From Roseomonas sp. (GTDB taxonomy: Bacteria; Pseudomonadota; Alphaproteobacteria; Acetobacterales; Acetobacteraceae): a stretch of 64,000 nucleotides of DNA. Below are positions 20,295 to 28,941 of this stretch, piece by piece. The DNA lies in assembly GCA_020249145.1 (NCBI GenBank), contig JADCGF010000006.1:97471-161470 (forward strand), read 5' to 3'. Position numbers and translations under genes: made by a program. Each line of letters begins with the position of its first letter. Within the stretch, counting starts at the first letter, position 1. The notes beneath the pieces are model-generated. The model was not told where the DNA came from and ran no database searches. It was given only the letters and a program-made list of their open reading frames with translations.

Positions 20295-20984
20295 ATGAGC
20301 CGCCGCGCGCTTGAAATCACGCCCGAGCTTATGCTGCGCGCCTATGGCGCCGGGCTTTTTCCCATGGCGGAAGGGCGAGAGAGCAAAAAGCTCCATTGGT
20401 TGGACCCGGCGCTGCGGGGGATATTGCCGCTCGATCACGGGTTTCACCTGTCGCGCCGGTTGCGCCGCACTGTGTTGTCTGACCGCTTCACCGTCACTGC
20501 GGATCAGGATTTCGCCGGCGTTATTGCGGGCTGCGCTGAACCCGCGCCAGGGCGCGCCGATACCTGGATCAATGAAGAAATCGAAACCCTTTTCACCGCG
20601 CTGCATCGCATGGGTGCCGCCCATTCCATTGAGGTCTGGCAGGATGGCGCGCTGGTGGGCGGACTTTATGGCGTGCGGATCGGCGGTGCGTTTTTCGGGG
20701 AGAGCATGTTTTCGCGCGTGACGGATGCTTCAAAGGTGGCGCTTGTGGCGCTGGTGGCGCGGCTGCGCCTGGGGAGCTTTACCTTATTGGATACGCAATT
20801 CCTGACCGCCCATCTGGCGCGCTTTGGCGCGGTGGAAATGCCCAAGGCCGAGTATAAGCGCCTGCTGGCGGCGGCGCTGAAGGTGCCGGCAAAATGGCTC
20901 CCGGCGCCTGCCCCTGCCCTGCTGGAAGCGGAAATTCGCGCGATGGGCGCTTCAACTGCGGATCAGGCCAGCCATGGGGCTTGA
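20295..20984 (+). CDS. aat: Leucyl/phenylalanyl-tRNA--protein transferase
   Basis: [36 protein letters not shown]...[20 protein letters not shown]. Confidence 0.95.
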   Translation: MSRRALEITPELMLRAYGAGLFPMAEGRESKKLHWLDPALRGILPLDHGFHLSRRLRRTVLSDRFTVTADQDFAGVIAGCAEPAPGRADTWINEEIETLFTALHRMGAAHSIEVWQDGALVGGLYGVRIGGAFFGESMFSRVTDASKVALVALVARLRLGSFTLLDTQFLTAHLARFGAVEMPKAEYKRLLAAALKVPAKWLPAPAPALLEAEIRAMGASTADQASHGA

Positions 20985-21740
20985 CGCATCGGCGCTGTAA
21001 TTGCGCGGCATGCGCCCCGCGAGAAAGGCATGGCGCCCGGCTTCCACCGCCGCCTTCATGGCGCGCGCCATGCGCACCGGGTTTTTTGCATGGGCAATGG
21101 CGGAATTGAGCAGCACGGCATCGCAGCCGAGTTCCATCGCCAAAGCCGCATCCGATGCCGTGCCAATGCCCGCATCCACCAGCACCGGCACCTTGGCCTC
21201 ACGCTTGATGGCGCTGATCATATAGGGGTTCACCACCCCCATGCCGGAGCCAATCGGCGCGCCCAAAGGCATGATGGCAACGCAGCCCATATCTTCCAGC
21301 CGCTTGGCCGCCAGCGGGTCATCCGCACAATAGACCATGACCTGAAAGCCATCGGCGATCAGCGCTTCCGCCGCTTCAAAAGTGGCCGGCATATCGGGGT
21401 AGAGGAAGGGCGCCGGGCCCAGCACTTCCAGCTTCACCAGATTCCAACCGCCCGCTTCGCGCGCGAGCCTGAGCGTGCGCACCGCATCCTTGGCCGTGTG
21501 GCAGCCCGCCGTATTGGGCAGATAGGTATAGCGCTTGGGCGAGACATAATCCTGCAGCATCGGCGCCTTGGGATCCGAAAGGTTCACCCGGCGCACCGCC
21601 ACGGTGACAATCTCAGCGCCCGAGGCTTCAATGGCTGCGGCGGTTTCCTCAAGATCCTTGTAGCGGCCTGTGCCCACGATCAGGCGGGATTGGAAGCGCT
21701 GGCCGGCGACCTGCCAGCTATCATCATCCGTGTCAGACAT
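20952..21740 (-). CDS. thiG: Thiazole synthase ThiG
   Basis: [38 protein letters not shown]...[16 protein letters not shown]. Confidence 0.96.
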   Translation of the reverse strand: MSDTDDDSWQVAGQRFQSRLIVGTGRYKDLEETAAAIEASGAEIVTVAVRRVNLSDPKAPMLQDYVSPKRYTYLPNTAGCHTAKDAVRTLRLAREAGGWNLVKLEVLGPAPFLYPDMPATFEAAEALIADGFQVMVYCADDPLAAKRLEDMGCVAIMPLGAPIGSGMGVVNPYMISAIKREAKVPVLVDAGIGTASDAALAMELGCDAVLLNSAIAHAKNPVRMARAMKAAVEAGRHAFLAGRMPRNYSADASSPMAGLIRS

Positions 21741-21742
21741 GC

Positions 21743-21952
21743 TCAGCCGCCCCCGATGAAATGAACGATTTCAAGCCTATCGCCCTCGGCCAAGGCAACG
21801 GCGCCATAGGTGGAACGCGGCACGATTTCCTCATTACGCTCAACCGCCACTTTGCGCGTATCCAGCCCAATGGCGGCCAGCAGCGCGGCGACAGTGGCGC
21901 CTTGGGGCATGTGGCGGGGTTCCCCGTTCACGGAAATGGCGATGCCAGACAT
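21743..21952 (-). CDS. thiS: Sulfur carrier protein ThiS
   Basis: 69 aa [25 protein letters not shown]...[14 protein letters not shown]-terminal Gly-Gly; directly upstream of thiG; track ORF over-extends to 22285. Confidence 0.92.
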   Translation of the reverse strand: MSGIAISVNGEPRHMPQGATVAALLAAIGLDTRKVAVERNEEIVPRSTYGAVALAEGDRLEIVHFIGGG

Positions 21953-22061
21953 GGGCTTAATGTGGCGGGGCGGGGACGGAAGGGCAAGCGCCCGCCCGGC
22001 TTGCCGGGCTTGGACCCACCGTGCTAGCGCCACCAGCAAGTTTTTTCGCAAGGGAAGCGTC

Positions 22062-22517
22062 GTGACCCCGCCTTTGATCGCCGTGCTGAACGGCCCCAAT
22101 CTGAACATGCTGGGCGTGCGAGAGCCCGAGAAATACGGCACCGCCACGCTGGATGATGTGGAAGCGCTTTGCGCCGAAGTGGCGGATGCGCTTGGCCTTG
22201 CGATTGATTTCCGCCAGACCAATAGCGAAGGCGAATTGGTGACCTGGGTGCAGGAATGCCGCGGGCGCGCTGCCGGCATCATCATGAACCCGGCGGGCTA
22301 TACCACGACGTCCATCGCCGTGATGGATGCGCTGCTTGCCGTGGATGTGCCGGTGATTGAAGTGCACATCACGAATATCCATCGCCGGGAGGAATTCCGG
22401 CATCACAGCTTCATTTCCAAGGCCGCGACGGGTGTGATTTGCGGGCTTGGCGTTGAAGGCTATGCGCTGGCGATCCGCGCCATGGCGGGGCTGATTGCCC
22501 AGGATGAGGAAGCATGA
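22062..22517 (+). CDS. aroQ: Type II 3-dehydroquinate dehydratase
   Basis: From GTG at 22062: PPLIAVLNGPNLNMLGVREPEKYG...RQTNSEGELVTWVQEC...HITNIHRREEFRHHSFIS; 151 aa. Confidence 0.95.
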   Translation: MTPPLIAVLNGPNLNMLGVREPEKYGTATLDDVEALCAEVADALGLAIDFRQTNSEGELVTWVQECRGRAAGIIMNPAGYTTTSIAVMDALLAVDVPVIEVHITNIHRREEFRHHSFISKAATGVICGLGVEGYALAIRAMAGLIAQDEEA

Positions 22518-22984
22518 CCAAGGACCTGCAATTCGACCCGGCGACGATCCGGGAATTGGCGCAAATCCTGCGTGAGAGCGACCTGACCGAAATTGAGCTG
22601 GTTGACAATGACATGCGGGTCAAGCTGGTGCGCCAGGTAACGGTGGCGGCCATGGCGATGCCGGTGGCCGCTGCGCCGGCGCCTTCTGCCGCCGCCCCGG
22701 CGGCTGCTGCCGCGCCCGCTGCCTCGGCGGCGGAGGTTGAAGCAGACCATCCCGGCGCGGTGAACAGCCCCATGGTGGGGGTTGCATACCTGTCCTCAGA
22801 ACCCTCAGCCGCGCCCTTCGTGACGCTGGGCAGCAAGGTCGCGCAAGGCCAGACCCTGCTGCTGATTGAAGCGATGAAGACCTATAACCAGATCAAGGCG
22901 CCGCGCGCCGGCACGGTAACGCGCATTCTGGTTGAAAGCGGCACGCCGGTGGAATTCGGCGAACCGCTGATGATTGTTGAGTAA
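22514..22984 (+). CDS. accB: Acetyl-CoA carboxylase biotin carboxyl carrier protein
   Basis: Ala/Pro-rich linker and biotinylation motif LLIEAMKTYNQIKAP; followed by accC. Confidence 0.96.
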   Translation: MTKDLQFDPATIRELAQILRESDLTEIELVDNDMRVKLVRQVTVAAMAMPVAAAPAPSAAAPAAAAAPAASAAEVEADHPGAVNSPMVGVAYLSSEPSAAPFVTLGSKVAQGQTLLLIEAMKTYNQIKAPRAGTVTRILVESGTPVEFGEPLMIVE

Positions 22985-23011
22985 TGGCGCGCTCGGCTGG
23001 GGTTGCACATC

Positions 23012-24370
23012 ATGTTCGGTAAGGTGCTGATCGCCAATCGGGGTGAGATTGCGCTGCGCGTCCATCGGGCGTGTCAGGAAATGGGCATACGCACCGTGGC
23101 GGTGCATTCCACCGCAGATGCGACCGCGATGCATGTGCGCTTTGCCGATGAAAGCGTGTGCATCGGCCCGCCGGCCGCGCGGGATTCCTATTTGAACATG
23201 GCGGCGGTGATTTCAGCCGCCATGGTGACCGGGGCGGATGCGATCCATCCCGGCTATGGGTTCCTTTCGGAAAATACGCGCTTTGCCGAAATGGTGGAAG
23301 CGCATGGGCTGAAATTCATTGGCCCCACGGCGGAACATATCCGCATGATGGGCGACAAGATCGCCGCCAAGGACGCGATGCGGGGCCTTGGCGTGCCGCT
23401 GGTGCCTGGTTCCATGGGTGCTTTGGAAACCCTGGAACAGGCGCGCGACGTGGCGGAAGCCGTGAAATACCCGGTGCTGATCAAGGCTGCTGCTGGTGGC
23501 GGCGGGCGCGGCATGAAGGTAGCGCGCAGCGCCGATGAGCTTGAGGAAGCCTGGAGTGTCGCCCGCGCCGAAGCCAAGGCGGCTTTTGGTGATGACAGTG
23601 TTTATCTGGAAAAATACCTGGATCGTCCGCGCCATATTGAATTGCAGGTGCTGGCTGACACGCATGGGAATGTGGTGCATTTCGGGGAGCGTGATTGTTC
23701 CCTGCAACGGCGCCATCAGAAGCTGGTGGAAGAAGCGGGCAGCCCGGCGCTTGATGCCGAAGCGCGCGATGCTTTGGGTGCGACCGTGACTGCGGGGCTT
23801 TCAAAACTTGGCTATCGCAATGCCGGCACGCTGGAATTCCTGTGGCAGGATGGGCAATTCGCCTTCATTGAGATGAATACGCGGCTACAGGTGGAACACC
23901 CGGTGACCGAAATGGTTTGCGGGATTGACCTGGTGAAGGAACAGATCCGCATCGCCGCTGGTGAGGCGCTTGGCTATGGCCAGAAGGATATCCGCTTCTA
24001 TGGCCATGCGATTGAATGCCGCATCACCGCGGAAGACCCGGAAAGTTTCGCGCCCAATCCCGGCAAGGTGACGACGTATCACGCGCCTGGCGGGCTTGGG
24101 GTGCGCGTGGATAGCGCGCTTTATTCCGGCTATGTGGTGCCGCCGCATTATGACAGCCTGGTGGCGAAGCTGATTGTGCATGCGCCGACGCGGGTGGAAG
24201 CGATTGGCCGCATGCGGCGTGCTTTGGGTGAAATGGTTGTGGCGGGGATTAAGACGACCTTGCCGCTGCATCAGGCCGTGATGGAAGCGCCGGAATTCCA
24301 AGCTGGGGATTATACGATCCATTGGCTGGAGAAGTTTGTCGCGGATAGGAATAGTGACGCGGCGGGGTGA
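23012..24370 (+). CDS. accC: Acetyl-CoA carboxylase biotin carboxylase subunit
   Basis: MFGKVLIANRGEIALRVHRACQEMGIRTVAVHSTADATAMHVRFADESVCIGP...AAAGGGGRGMKVA...FIEMNTRLQVEHPVTEMV. Confidence 0.97.
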   Translation: MFGKVLIANRGEIALRVHRACQEMGIRTVAVHSTADATAMHVRFADESVCIGPPAARDSYLNMAAVISAAMVTGADAIHPGYGFLSENTRFAEMVEAHGLKFIGPTAEHIRMMGDKIAAKDAMRGLGVPLVPGSMGALETLEQARDVAEAVKYPVLIKAAAGGGGRGMKVARSADELEEAWSVARAEAKAAFGDDSVYLEKYLDRPRHIELQVLADTHGNVVHFGERDCSLQRRHQKLVEEAGSPALDAEARDALGATVTAGLSKLGYRNAGTLEFLWQDGQFAFIEMNTRLQVEHPVTEMVCGIDLVKEQIRIAAGEALGYGQKDIRFYGHAIECRITAEDPESFAPNPGKVTTYHAPGGLGVRVDSALYSGYVVPPHYDSLVAKLIVHAPTRVEAIGRMRRALGEMVVAGIKTTLPLHQAVMEAPEFQAGDYTIHWLEKFVADRNSDAAG

Positions 24371-24382
24371 GGGTGTTTCTGG

Positions 24383-24420
24383 CGGGGTTGACGCTGCGTC
24401 CCCCGTTTGATTTTTTTTCT
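24383..24420 (+). terminator. Rho-independent terminator after accC
   Basis: CGGGG-TT-GACG-CTG-CGTC-CCCCG stem (TT bulge) followed by TTTGATTTTTTTTCT. Confidence 0.8.
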
Positions 24421-24448
24421 TGCCATTTTTGCCCCACCAAACTATAAC
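24420..24448 (+). promoter_or_regulatory. Candidate sigma70-like promoter for the toxin-antitoxin operon
   Basis: TTGCCA (24420-24425), 17-bp spacer, TATAAC (24443-24448), 32 bp before the GTG start. Confidence 0.6.
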
Positions 24449-24480
24449 ACCGAGTATCATAGAAAGTAGTCCGAATTCAG

Positions 24481-24855
24481 GTGCGCGTCTTCAAGACCAA
24501 GCCCTTTACCCGCTTCGCGTTGCGCGAGAGTATCAGCGATGCAGCCTTGTGTGACGCGGTTGCGCGGGCGGAAAGCGGCCTGGTGGATGCTGATCTGGGG
24601 CGGGGTGTGATCAAGCAAAGGCTGGCGCGGCCTGGGCAGGGAAAATCAGGCGGGTTTCGCAGCATTATTCTGTTCCGACGCGGGGCGCGGGCATTTTTCG
24701 TTTTCGGCTTTGCCAAAAATGCGCGGGACAATATTGATGCGTCGGAATTGCAGGCTTTTCGCCGGTTGGCCGATGAGGTGCTTGGCTATGACGATGCGAC
24801 CCTTGCCTTGGCGATGGCCAATGGAACGATGACGGAGGTGATGTGCAATGCCTAA
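24481..24855 (+). CDS. Type II toxin-antitoxin RelE/HigB-superfamily toxin
   Basis: 124 aa; GVIKQRLARPGQGKSGGFRSIILFRRGARAFFVFGFAKNARDNI pattern of RelE-like (COG4737-type) toxins; 8-bp overlap with HTH partner. Confidence 0.85.
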   Translation: MRVFKTKPFTRFALRESISDAALCDAVARAESGLVDADLGRGVIKQRLARPGQGKSGGFRSIILFRRGARAFFVFGFAKNARDNIDASELQAFRRLADEVLGYDDATLALAMANGTMTEVMCNA

Positions 24856-25165
24856 GCAATATCGGAGCGACGCGCTTGCGGCGGTGCATGAAATTGCGCA
24901 AGGGCTCGCTGAGGCCGGCGCTATGGACAAGCGCAGCTTGCGCGATTTTGACGCGCTTTGCCTGACGCCGGTGGAACCACTCGCGCCCAATGAAATCCGC
25001 GCGCTGCGCCTGCGGGAGAATGCATCCCAGGCGGTATTCGCGCTGCATTTGAATGTGACGACCGGGCTGGTGAGCCAATGGGAACGCGGCGAAAAACAGC
25101 CGAGCGGGACTTCGTTGAAATTGCTGACGCTCGTGGCGCGGAAGGGGCTGCAGGCGGTGGCTTGA
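24848..25165 (+). CDS. XRE/HigA-family antitoxin (HTH)
   Basis: ALRLRENASQAVFALHLNVTTGLVSQWERGEKQPSGTSLKLLTLVARKGLQAV; HTH pattern of COG2944-type antitoxins. Confidence 0.87.
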   Translation: MPKQYRSDALAAVHEIAQGLAEAGAMDKRSLRDFDALCLTPVEPLAPNEIRALRLRENASQAVFALHLNVTTGLVSQWERGEKQPSGTSLKLLTLVARKGLQAVA

Positions 25166-25171
25166 GGGGGG

Positions 25172-25190
25172 GGCTGAACTCAGCCTTCTT
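25172..25190 (+). terminator. Weak hairpin terminator after the toxin-antitoxin operon
   Basis: GGCTG-AACT-CAGCC followed by TTCTT. Confidence 0.4.
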
Positions 25191-25373
25191 CGAACTCTAG
25201 GTATACTGTCTCACTCTCTGGTTTAGGAGTGTTTTTCTGAGCTGATAAAAGCGATTTATTGAAATTGGAGGAATGACCCATCAATGTAGATAAGTTAGTT
25301 TTGAGTTTCTTTGGCTTCGCTGTTTTTGGAGAAGCAGGATATGTGTCTCATTCCGAGTGTGAGTTAGGCGCAG

Positions 25374-25976
25374 GTGATGAACGGGCGGATCATGTCTCCT
25401 TTGCATTTGCGGGATGACGGCTCGTTCGTGGTCCTCTTGGATGGGCTTCCATATCACGTGACAAAAGTCGATGAGCTTTGGTCGGAAGCTGCCGCACTAG
25501 ATTGGTCGCGAGCCACGCCTGAACCTGCGCCATCGGACGCTAACTCCACCACCCGCGCCGTCAGCATCGAGAAACTTGCCGCTGCAGTGGAGCAACTCGA
25601 GTGGGCCATCAGACTCACCGTCGATTACGATGCATACATACCCGCTATCACCCTAGCCGGCGCAGCGGAGGAAGTGTTTGGCAAACACTCGGGGACTCCC
25701 TTAATCAGCGAGTTAGCTCAGTTAGCGAACCCACAGCAACCTAAGCCGATTGCAAAGGAATTGACCTTATTGATGAATGATGTCCGAAACTGGCTGAAAC
25801 ATAATGATGGAAAAGCCGCGATTTCTCGTAAGGCATTCAGTCCTGATCAGGAAGCAATCAACATGATCCATCGGGCGCTTTTTAACCATATGCGTTGTGG
25901 TCTTCCTCCACTGCAAAACGCGAGGAGCTATTCCGTCTGGTTGGCACAGCGACGTTATTCGCGCGAGGGTCTGTAG
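25374..25976 (+). CDS. Hypothetical protein with HEPN-like C-terminal domain
   Basis: 200 aa, helical; AITLAGAAEEVFGK ... LMNDVRNWLKHNDGK (Rx4H HEPN-type motif) ... AINMIHRALFNHM; lower GC than flanks. Confidence 0.6.
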   Translation: MMNGRIMSPLHLRDDGSFVVLLDGLPYHVTKVDELWSEAAALDWSRATPEPAPSDANSTTRAVSIEKLAAAVEQLEWAIRLTVDYDAYIPAITLAGAAEEVFGKHSGTPLISELAQLANPQQPKPIAKELTLLMNDVRNWLKHNDGKAAISRKAFSPDQEAINMIHRALFNHMRCGLPPLQNARSYSVWLAQRRYSREGL

Positions 25977-26155
25977 CTGCTCGCCAAGTGACCTACACTC
26001 GTCACGGGCCTTGGCTTTGCCCGCCTCATTGCAGCACTAAAAAAGATAATCCTGCGCGCTCGACCACTGCAGAAGACATGACGCGTCACAGGGAAGCTTC
26101 ATGCAGTTCTTCTCGGGACTGCGGTGACGTGGTCGGCGCATGTGATACCATCCCC

Positions 26156-26215
26156 GGTTTCCAAAGGCCTCGGGCCTTTGGTGGGTGGGTTTCAGGGAGG
26201 GCAAAGCCCTCTCTG
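26156..26215 (-). repeat. Dispersed palindromic intergenic repeat, copy 2
   Basis: Reverse complement matches 2791..2850 at about 56/59 positions; CCAAAGGCC-TCG-GGCCTTTGG arms perfect in this copy. Confidence 0.85.
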
Positions 26216-26496
26216 ACCTCGCTCTCACCCAACCCTCTCCCAGCAAACCCGTTGCCTTTGCGGCGGGGGGAGGGTGTGGGTTGCCCCAAAGGCGATGAGC
26301 GATGGGCAAGACTTTCCAGAATGTTGCGCATAAACCGCCCCGAGCCCGCAAGGCGGTCAGTCAAGCCGCGGTGTAGGCGCCAGACCACAACCCCGCCGCA
26401 AAGTATTTTAGGTGACACCCACAAGCTGGCGTGGTCCGCATGAAGGGGTGCAATTTTATTGCAAATACAAAATGATTTGCACGCCATTGATTTAAT

Positions 26497-26573
26497 TGGT
26501 GTCCCCGGCGCGATTCGAACGCACGGCCCCCAGATTAGGAATCTGATGCTCTATCCTGCTGAGCTACGGGGAC
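26497..26573 (-). tRNA. tRNA-Arg (CCT)
   Basis: Reverse strand GTCCCCGTAGCTCAGCAGGATAGAGCATCAGATTCCTAATCTGGGGGCCGTGCGTTCGAATCGCGCCGGGGACACCA; acceptor GTCCCCG/CGGGGAC, anticodon loop TTCCTAA, CCA encoded. Confidence 0.95.
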
Positions 26574-26624
26574 AGCCGCCGCTTCAATACCGCAAATCAA
26601 CGCGCCAGGAAACGCCAAACCGCC

Positions 26625-27572
26625 TTACCGCCGCCGGAATCGCTCCACCGCGCTCACCAGGGCCGTGCGCAGCCCAGGTTCAAGCGCGGAATGGCCAGCA
26701 TCTGGTATCACGGTCAACCGCGCTGAGGGCCAGGCCGCTGCCAATTCAAAAGCACTGGTTGCGGGGCAGACCATATCATAGCGGCCCTGCACAATCTCCG
26801 CGCCCATGCCCGCAAGGCGGTCCATGCGGCCGAGCAATCCCTCCGGCGGCAGGAAAAGATCATGGGCGAAGTAATGCGCCTCAATCCGCGCCAGGCCCAA
26901 AGCGGTGCGGTCCTGCGCGAAGCTCGCGACCGTTTCAGGTGATGGCAGCAGGGTGGAACAAGACCCCTCATACTGGCTCCAGGCGCGCGCGGCGGGCAGA
27001 TGTACGGCAGGGTCTGGGTCACACAACCGGCGCAGATAAGCGCCCAGCAGGTCGCCGCGTTCTTCCTCCGGCAAATGTTCGCTGAAGGCAGCCCAGGCAT
27101 CGGGGAAGACGCGGCGGAGCCCATCCAGGAACCAGCTTACTTCGTCGCGCCGGCCCAAAAAAACGCCGCGCAAAACGCAGCCCAATACGCGGTTCGGGTG
27201 TTCCTGCGCGTAAGCCAAGGCGAGGGTTGATCCCCAGGAACCGCCAAACAGCAACCAATCCTCGATGCCCAGGAATTGGCGCAGCACTTCAATATCACGC
27301 ACCAGATGCGGCGTGGTATTGTCGCGCAATTCGCCAAGTGGGCGGGAACGCCCGGCGCCGCGCTGATCGAAAATGATCACGCGCCAATGATGCGGATCAA
27401 AGAAGCGCCGATGCACCGCGCCGGCGCCCGCCCCTGGCCCACCATGCAGGAACAGCACCGGCTGGCCGCGGGGATTGCCCACCTGTTCCCAATACATGAC
27501 ATGCCCAGCCGAAAGCGGCAGGAAGCCGGTTTCATAGGGGGCGATATCGGGGAAAAGGTCTCCGCGCGGCAT
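26625..27572 (-). CDS. pip: Prolyl aminopeptidase (proline iminopeptidase)
   Basis: VLFLHGGPGAGAGAVHRRFFDPHHWRVIIFDQRGAGRSRPLGELRDNTTPHLVRDIEVLR...LLFGGSWGSTLALAYAQ. Confidence 0.94.
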   Translation of the reverse strand: MPRGDLFPDIAPYETGFLPLSAGHVMYWEQVGNPRGQPVLFLHGGPGAGAGAVHRRFFDPHHWRVIIFDQRGAGRSRPLGELRDNTTPHLVRDIEVLRQFLGIEDWLLFGGSWGSTLALAYAQEHPNRVLGCVLRGVFLGRRDEVSWFLDGLRRVFPDAWAAFSEHLPEEERGDLLGAYLRRLCDPDPAVHLPAARAWSQYEGSCSTLLPSPETVASFAQDRTALGLARIEAHYFAHDLFLPPEGLLGRMDRLAGMGAEIVQGRYDMVCPATSAFELAAAWPSARLTVIPDAGHSALEPGLRTALVSAVERFRRR

Positions 27573-27621
27573 GGGCTAGATGTGCCTAAGCGCGCGGCGA
27601 AGCGCAATGGTTTTCAACGCA

Positions 27622-28893
27622 TCAGCCCTTCACAAAGCGCGCCATGAAGAACCCATCCATGCCGCCCTGCGCCGCCAAATAATCGGGGCGGGTGCGGAAC
27701 GCACCGGATGGCAGGATTGCCTCGGCCAGGCCGGGCATTTCTGCCGGCCGTATTGGATCAAGCTGAAGGCCAAGCGCTGGGGCTTCGCGCAAATGCGCTT
27801 CCCCTTCCTCGGCTTGCAGGGAACAGGTGGCGAAAACCAACCGCCCGCCCGGCGCCAGCATCCCGGCGGCAGATTGCAATAGCCGCGATTGCAAGGCAGC
27901 GGCGGTCGCGACATCACGCGGGCGCTTCAGCCAAGCCACATCCGGGTGGCGACGGATGGTGCCGGTTGCGGTGCAGGGTGCATCCAGCAGAATGGCATCG
28001 AAGGGGGCGGCTGGGCGGAACTGCGCGGCATCCGCCACCACAATTTCCGCCGGCAATTTCACCCTGGCCAAATTCTCGGTGAGGCGCGCGGCGCGCTTCG
28101 CATCACGCTCCACGGCAGTGACTTTGGCGCCCGCCGCCGCAAGCTGCGCCGTCTTACCGCCAGGCGCCGCGCAAAGATCAGCGATGCGTTCCCCCGCGCG
28201 CGGCGCCAGCAGCCGGGCCGGCAGGGCGGCGGCAGCGTCCTGCACCCAGAACGCGCCCTCGGCAAAGCCGGGGATTTCCGTCACGCGCGTGCCGGCAGGC
28301 AGGCGAAAGGACCCGCCGGGCAGGGCTTCCGCGCCCTCTGGCACCTCGGCGCCGGGCTTGACCGAGATATCCAAAGGCGCCGGGCCGCAATGCGCCTCCG
28401 CAATGGTCCGCACCGCCGGCCCATAGGCAACGTGCCAGGCGGACCAGAGCCAGGGCGGCGTATCCAGCCGCGCCGCATCCAGCCCTTCCAGCAGCGCCTC
28501 CCCTTCCGCGGCCACCTTGCGCAAAACGGCATTCACAAGCCCGGCAAAGGCGCGCGGCGCGAGATCCACGGCGGAGGCCACGGCGGCATGGGAAGGTGTC
28601 GCCAGCAGCAGCAATTCCGCGACGCCGATCCGAAGTGCATGGCGCGCCGGCGGTGGGGGTTCCCGGCGGAGAAAAGGCTCCAGCACGGCATCTATGCTGC
28701 CCAGTCGGCGCAGCACCATGGCCGCGATGCGATGCGCCGCGGCCCTGTCCCGCGCTTCAAGCCGCGCCGGCAGCGCCTCCAGCGCCTCTTCCAAGGGCCG
28801 ATGCGCTTCCAGCACGGCATCCAGCACATCGCGCGCGGCGCGCCTGGTGGGCAGGCCGGGCGGGCGCCTTGGCCGGGATGGGTCTTTAGTCAT
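27622..28893 (-). CDS. RsmB/NOP family class I SAM-dependent rRNA (cytosine-C5) methyltransferase
   Basis: NusB-like N-terminus; GERIADLCAAPGGKTAQLAAAGAKVTAVERD; LLDAPCTATGTIRRHPDV; FATCSLQAEEGE. Confidence 0.92.
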   Translation of the reverse strand: MTKDPSRPRRPPGLPTRRAARDVLDAVLEAHRPLEEALEALPARLEARDRAAAHRIAAMVLRRLGSIDAVLEPFLRREPPPPARHALRIGVAELLLLATPSHAAVASAVDLAPRAFAGLVNAVLRKVAAEGEALLEGLDAARLDTPPWLWSAWHVAYGPAVRTIAEAHCGPAPLDISVKPGAEVPEGAEALPGGSFRLPAGTRVTEIPGFAEGAFWVQDAAAALPARLLAPRAGERIADLCAAPGGKTAQLAAAGAKVTAVERDAKRAARLTENLARVKLPAEIVVADAAQFRPAAPFDAILLDAPCTATGTIRRHPDVAWLKRPRDVATAAALQSRLLQSAAGMLAPGGRLVFATCSLQAEEGEAHLREAPALGLQLDPIRPAEMPGLAEAILPSGAFRTRPDYLAAQGGMDGFFMARFVKG

Positions 28894-28941
28894 CCTACCT
28901 TCATGGCACCCGCGCTTCACTCATGCTAGAGCCGCCGCGCG

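Noticed and set aside
19692-20624. 310-aa minus-strand ORF
   Set aside because: Overlaps Lrp/AsnC and aat genes on the other strand; low-complexity shadow ORF.
21953-22061. Possible TPP riboswitch upstream of thiS
   Set aside because: Only about 110 bp separate thiS from the divergent aroQ start, and I could not find a THI-box-like sequence.
26459-27085. 208-aa ORF beginning MQIQNDLHAIDLIGVPGAIRTHGPQIRNLMLYPAELRG
   Set aside because: N-terminal part is the translated complement of tRNA-Arg and the rest is antisense to pip; a common tRNA-overlapping annotation artefact.
27889-28929. 346-aa plus-strand ORF
   Set aside because: Antisense to the RsmB-like gene; no recognisable domain, typical GC-rich shadow ORF.
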